This document shows positions 61,425 to 64,000 of a DNA stretch of 64,000 bases, piece after piece. Source of the stretch: Polyangiaceae bacterium (GTDB lineage Bacteria; Myxococcota_A; Polyangia; Polyangiales; Polyangiaceae); assembly GCA_020633235.1 (NCBI GenBank), contig JACKEA010000003.1:868001-932000 (forward strand). Direction: 5' to 3'. The translations under genes were made by a program, and so were the position numbers. Below the pieces are notes generated by a model. It saw only the letters and a program-made list of their open reading frames with translations, did not search any database and was not told the origin of the DNA. How positions within the stretch are numbered: the stretch's first letter is position 1; each line of letters begins with the position of its first letter.

Positions 61425-61457
61425 GTTTCCGATGAATGTTGGTCCGGCGCGAACCCC
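61425..61457. repeat. Internally deleted copy of palindromic element
   Basis: GTTTCCG then ATGAA then TGTTGGTCCGGCGCGAAC: both outer arm ends remain but the middle is gone. It lies 6 bp after the tRNA-Ser gene. A small additional hairpin GGCGCGA/TCGCGCC follows. It may serve as the tRNA terminator. Confidence 0.5.
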
Positions 61458-61486
61458 GTCGCGCCGCCCGCTGGCGCGGCTGCCCT

Positions 61487-62509
61487 TCACGTCGGAGTAT
61501 CGACGTCGTCCCACTCCGCGTCGGCGAAGCGCGTGAGCCAGTTCAGCGCATGGTGCCGCTCTTGCAGCACGCCGGGCTCGAGGCCCGCCGGCGGCTCCTT
61601 GTGCTCCACCTGCATCGCTTGGCGTGCGGCCCAGTGCAAGCGGTAGTGCAGGTCGAGGGCGTCGAGGATGTCCGATGCGTCTCGGAGCCTCGCCTCCGAG
61701 ACCAGCCGAGCGCGATCTGCATCGAAGAACGCCTTCGCGACGGCGGGCACATCGCAGATGCGATCGGGAAAGGGCAGCTCGTCGAACAGCCCGAGTGCCC
61801 ACGCCAGTACGAACAGCGCCTCGTAGCGCCACACGGAGTTGACGATGCTCTGCTCAGGCGGCTGCTCCTCGCTCAAGAAGGCATGCTCCGCGGGGCTCGC
61901 GGCGTCGTACCCGGCCGACAGCTTCTCGCGCAGCTCGGCCACGGGCAGCGGCTCGCCCGCGCTCAACGACTCCGCGCGAACCGCGACCAGCATCAACGCC
62001 AAGGCACGCCGCGCCACGTCCTCGGCGCTCCGGAGCTGGACCTCCGTTTCACCCACCACCGGGGGCAAGCTCGCCGGCACTCGGATGTGCCGCTCCGCCA
62101 GCGCCGTGTCCGTGCTCTGCTTGCGGAGCACGGCATCCGCGGGGAACGGCACCGCGGCCGTGCCCGGTGCGCCGCTCGGATCGACCAGCACGGCGCCCGA
62201 GGGATTGAGCACGGCGCCGTCCGGCATGAAGAAGATGGCATTCGCTTGCTGGGCCCAACCCACCATCTCGTCGAAGACGGCGGGGTCGACCTCGAAGGAG
62301 ATCTGCGTCTGCACCCGCTCGATGTGGCGCAGCGTGGCGTACAGCGCTGCCGTCATCTGTGGCCGCATGCGCATCACGAAGCCGATGAAGCCATTCAGAT
62401 GCTCGGTGAGCTCCGGATCGCTACGGCCCCGCCGGCTGTTCAGGGAATGCGCGAAGCCCAGCGGCGGCGGATCACGATGCGTGCAGTAAGCGTTGACGGT
62501 GATGGTCAC
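61487..62509 (-). CDS. DUF4272 family protein
   Basis: 340 residues. The C-terminal half matches DUF4272: the segment SVWRYEALFVLAWALG and LPFPDRICDVPA are typical, with a following SEARLRDASDILDALDLHYRLHW (split as SEARLRDASDILDA and LDLHYRLHW). The family is cytosolic, all-helical and uncharacterised. The N-terminal ~170 residues are a separate mixed alpha/beta region. Alone on its strand between the tRNA and the OB-fold lipoprotein. Confidence 0.75.
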   Translation of the reverse strand: MTITVNAYCTHRDPPPLGFAHSLNSRRGRSDPELTEHLNGFIGFVMRMRPQMTAALYATLRHIERVQTQISFEVDPAVFDEMVGWAQQANAIFFMPDGAVLNPSGAVLVDPSGAPGTAAVPFPADAVLRKQSTDTALAERHIRVPASLPPVVGETEVQLRSAEDVARRALALMLVAVRAESLSAGEPLPVAELREKLSAGYDAASPAEHAFLSEEQPPEQSIVNSVWRYEALFVLAWALGLFDELPFPDRICDVPAVAKAFFDADRARLVSEARLRDASDILDALDLHYRLHWAARQAMQVEHKEPPAGLEPGVLQERHHALNWLTRFADAEWDDVDTPT

Positions 62510-62526
62510 GCGGCCACGCTACCACG

Positions 62527-62979
62527 CTATTTCTTCTCTTCGATCTCGCAGTCGTCGATCCAGTTGATGGTGCGGAGCTTGCCCTTGAAGGTCACCTTGG
62601 TGTTCTTCTTGATCTTGGTGGGCTCCTTCAGCATGCACTGGATCGAGCTGGTCTTGTTTTCGTCGTCGGCGATGTAGGCGTTGTTCTGCTTCTGCCCATT
62701 CAGGGTGACGGACTCGAAGTGGTACATCACCGCTTCGCCCGACACTTCCTTGCCCATCAAGGCGCTGAAGTTCTTCTTGATGTCGCCGGGCGTGAGCTCC
62801 GTGGTCTTCGCTTCGGCCTTTTCTTCAGCCGTTGGAGCCGCGGGCGTCGCGGGCGCGACCGCGCTCGGCGTCTCCGGAGCGGCGGACGAAGCCGTCGGCG
62901 CGGCTTCCGATTTGCTGCAGCCGAAAGCGCCGGCGAAGGAGGCCAGAGAGACGAAGACGATGGTGTGACGAGCGTTCAT
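62527..62979 (-). CDS. OB-fold-like lipoprotein
   Basis: 150 residues from ATG at 62979. Signal peptide ending FGCSK, an Ala/Pro/Thr/Glu linker (about 25-60) and an OB-like beta domain (about 65-150) with KVTFKGKLRTINW and a cysteine pair. Similar domains occur in tRNA_anti-like lipoproteins. Its upstream region holds an FNR-type box at 63064-63077. Periplasmic or surface function unknown. Confidence 0.65.
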   Translation of the reverse strand: MNARHTIVFVSLASFAGAFGCSKSEAAPTASSAAPETPSAVAPATPAAPTAEEKAEAKTTELTPGDIKKNFSALMGKEVSGEAVMYHFESVTLNGQKQNNAYIADDENKTSSIQCMLKEPTKIKKNTKVTFKGKLRTINWIDDCEIEEKK

Positions 62980-63239
62980 TGACGAGCTCCTCCGAAGTGG
63001 AATGTGCGCCTGCTACGACGCTCGCGGCGTGGTTCTTCCCGAGTGGTTCCGCGGCGGCCCGACATGATCTCGATCAAAGGAGAAAAACGTCGGATTCGCT
63101 TGCGCGGGGGGACGTCGGACCCAAGCTGAGGGACGGCAGCAACGGAGGGATGAAGCTGCATGCTTGGCCTCCCCTTGGGCGGCGTACCGTGACCGGTGAC
63201 GCGACCACCGGCTGCGACTGCATCTGACGCCACGAGAAT
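62980..63239. other. Intergenic region with FNR-like box and no convincing gene
   Basis: 260 bp between the OB-fold lipoprotein and the terminator of the next gene. A 91-codon minus-strand frame crosses it but has no recognisable protein pattern and overlaps the next start. The only clear signal is the FNR-type palindrome at 63064-63077. A ribosome-binding-like AAGGAG follows on the plus strand at 63077-63082 without a frame. Confidence 0.5.
63064..63077. promoter_or_regulatory. Near-perfect FNR/CRP-family palindrome
   Basis: Read on the minus strand it is TTGATCGAGATCAT, one base from the TTGAT-N4-ATCAA consensus. It lies 85 bp upstream of the OB-fold lipoprotein start. The same core TTGATC..GATCA occurs at 666-679. 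Confidence 0.4.
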
Positions 63240-63271
63240 GGCCCGCGCCACCGTTTCGAGTGACGCGGGCC
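63240..63271 (-). terminator. Hairpin terminator of the DNRLRE protein gene
   Basis: GGCCCGCGCCAC and GTGACGCGGGCC form a 12-bp stem with one mismatch and an 8-nt loop, 23 bp beyond the stop codon at 63294. No T-run is obvious, so it may act with Rho or as an mRNA end stabiliser. Confidence 0.5.
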
Positions 63272-63293
63272 CCGATCCAACGCGGAAACTATC

Positions 63294-64000
63294 TCACTGA
63301 TACGTCACCACCAACGCCGGACGATAGGTCCCGGTGGCCGTGTTGCTGCTGTCGAAGGACGTCGCGCGGAAGGCCGTGTAGCCGGGAAAGTTCAGATCGT
63401 TGTCGTGGACGAACAGGCCATTGTTCACCCAAGCGCCGGACGCCCACTGCTTGACGATGTTGGTGATCGTCCACTCCAGCGGCAACGTCGACGTCGGTGG
63501 GTTCACGTTGACCTGAAAGCTCGTGTACATGTTGGGCGAGTTGCTGAAGGTGATCGCGGAGCCGCTCCACGAGGCCGCAAACGCATTCACACCGTACGTC
63601 GTCCCGTAATCCGCCGGCAGGATGTAGGGATGGAGCCGGAGCTTCGCGCTGATGATGGTCTTACCGTTCAACGCGGAGGTGTCGAACTTGATGGCGGACG
63701 CGGCGCACACCCAGTCATTGCTGTAGTAGCCAGCCAGCCAGCTGCAGCCGGCGGATATGCTGCCGGTGGGATACACCGTGTACGCCGCGGACGGGTCGGT
63801 AGTGCTGTAGAGCAGTGTATTGTCGATGGTGGCGTAGAGCGTCACCGTCTGCTGAGTCGAAATGCACTGACCGCTCGAGTTGCAGGTCTGGCCGGACGAA
63901 CAGCTACCGCACGTGCCGCCGCAGCCGTTGGAGCCACACTGCTTGCCCGAGCACACCGGCACGCACGCGCACTGGCCGCTGGCGCTGCACGATTGCCCGC
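63294..64000 (-). CDS. Cys-rich repeat plus DNRLRE-domain secreted protein, 5' end outside the window
   Basis: 235 visible residues; the frame is open to the window edge, so the start is beyond it. The first ~50 residues have Cys-rich units such as CSGKQCGSNGCGGTCGSC and CSSGQTCNSSGQC (myxobacterial/EGF-like pattern). The C-terminal ~180 residues are a DNRLRE (CBM96-like) beta-sandwich domain with ASAIKFDTSALNGKTI, AKLRLHPYI and the ending YRPALVVTYQ. Such proteins are secreted surface adhesins or carbohydrate-binding proteins. A GC-rich hairpin follows the stop. Confidence 0.75.
   Translation of the reverse strand, partial: GQSCSASGQCACVPVCSGKQCGSNGCGGTCGSCSSGQTCNSSGQCISTQQTVTLYATIDNTLLYSTTDPSAAYTVYPTGSISAGCSWLAGYYSNDWVCAASAIKFDTSALNGKTIISAKLRLHPYILPADYGTTYGVNAFAASWSGSAITFSNSPNMYTSFQVNVNPPTSTLPLEWTITNIVKQWASGAWVNNGLFVHDNDLNFPGYTAFRATSFDSSNTATGTYRPALVVTYQ

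Noticed and set aside
61332..61486. tRNA-Ser as an integration site for a mobile element
   Set aside because: No integrase and no repeated copy of the tRNA 3' end is present in the window; only a deleted palindromic repeat follows.
62976..63251. A 91-codon minus-strand frame upstream of the OB-fold lipoprotein
   Set aside because: It covers the FNR-like site and the terminator arm and has no recognisable pattern.

Overview
The window reads as chromosomal DNA of a high-GC, predatory or soil-type deltaproteobacterium, most likely a myxobacterium of the Polyangia/Sorangiineae kind. The signs are very GC-rich third codon positions with long open shadow frames, an MglA-type polarity GTPase, a DUF2378 (TIGR02265) protein, a Ser/Thr kinase with a multi-pass C-terminal half, FHA-GGDEF, REC-cyclase and PP2C-cNMP signalling proteins, and many small secreted lipoproteins with Gly/Ser or Ala/Thr/Asp-rich linkers. 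I see no phage, plasmid, CRISPR array or transposase gene.

Layout. 0-9 kb: a partial repeat lipoprotein with an FNR-type palindrome upstream, a eukaryote-style N-acetylglutamate synthase, a double-receiver adenylate cyclase, an orphan CheB coupled to a membrane-anchored MutS-like ATPase, a YceI protein and an FHA-diguanylate cyclase. 9-19 kb: a class III aminotransferase overlapping a LuxE-like acyl-protein synthetase; 6 kb further on, a LuxC-like acyl-CoA reductase overlapping a LysR regulator; lipoproteins and a hydrolase lie between. 18.7-29.6 kb: hybrid histidine kinase, then a minus-strand run zwf, PP2C-cNMP phosphatase, patatin, LOG protein and amidase-like lipoprotein; NnrS and a lipoprotein follow.

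29.6-35.6 kb: a minus-strand series of a metallopeptidase-like lipoprotein, a zinc-ribbon membrane protein, a radical SAM protein with the cysteine layout of tetraether synthase (Tes/MJ0619 family) and a B12-binding radical SAM protein. This is the most interesting candidate system: a possible bacterial route to cross-linked (membrane-spanning) or otherwise C-H-modified lipids. 35.6-49 kb: DUF2378 protein, Ser/Thr kinase, an operon of two unequal acyl-CoA dehydrogenases plus an acetoacetate-decarboxylase-fold protein, small lipoproteins, a TerB-like protein with mglA, an SDR/phosphoesterase pair, and a methyltransferase facing an HxlR regulator across a clean palindromic operator.

49-64 kb: lolA-like gene, ruvC, an FAD oxidoreductase, then an unusual four-gene operon with overlapping ends (52.4-57.0 kb, visibly less GC-rich) encoding two paralogous lipoproteins, a trypsin-like protease fused to FG-GAP-like repeats, and a Cys-rich lipoprotein. 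A glycosyltransferase, a yhbY-usp-orn operon, an FAD-linked oxidase, tRNA-Ser(GCU) and further secreted proteins close the window.

A second layer of structure is a family of dispersed palindromic repeats: four full copies of about 60-75 bp and five half or deleted copies, sharing arms around GTTTCCGCGCCGAACCAACA. They sit at gene ends, in promoter regions, beside the tRNA and, in one case, inside a coding sequence.
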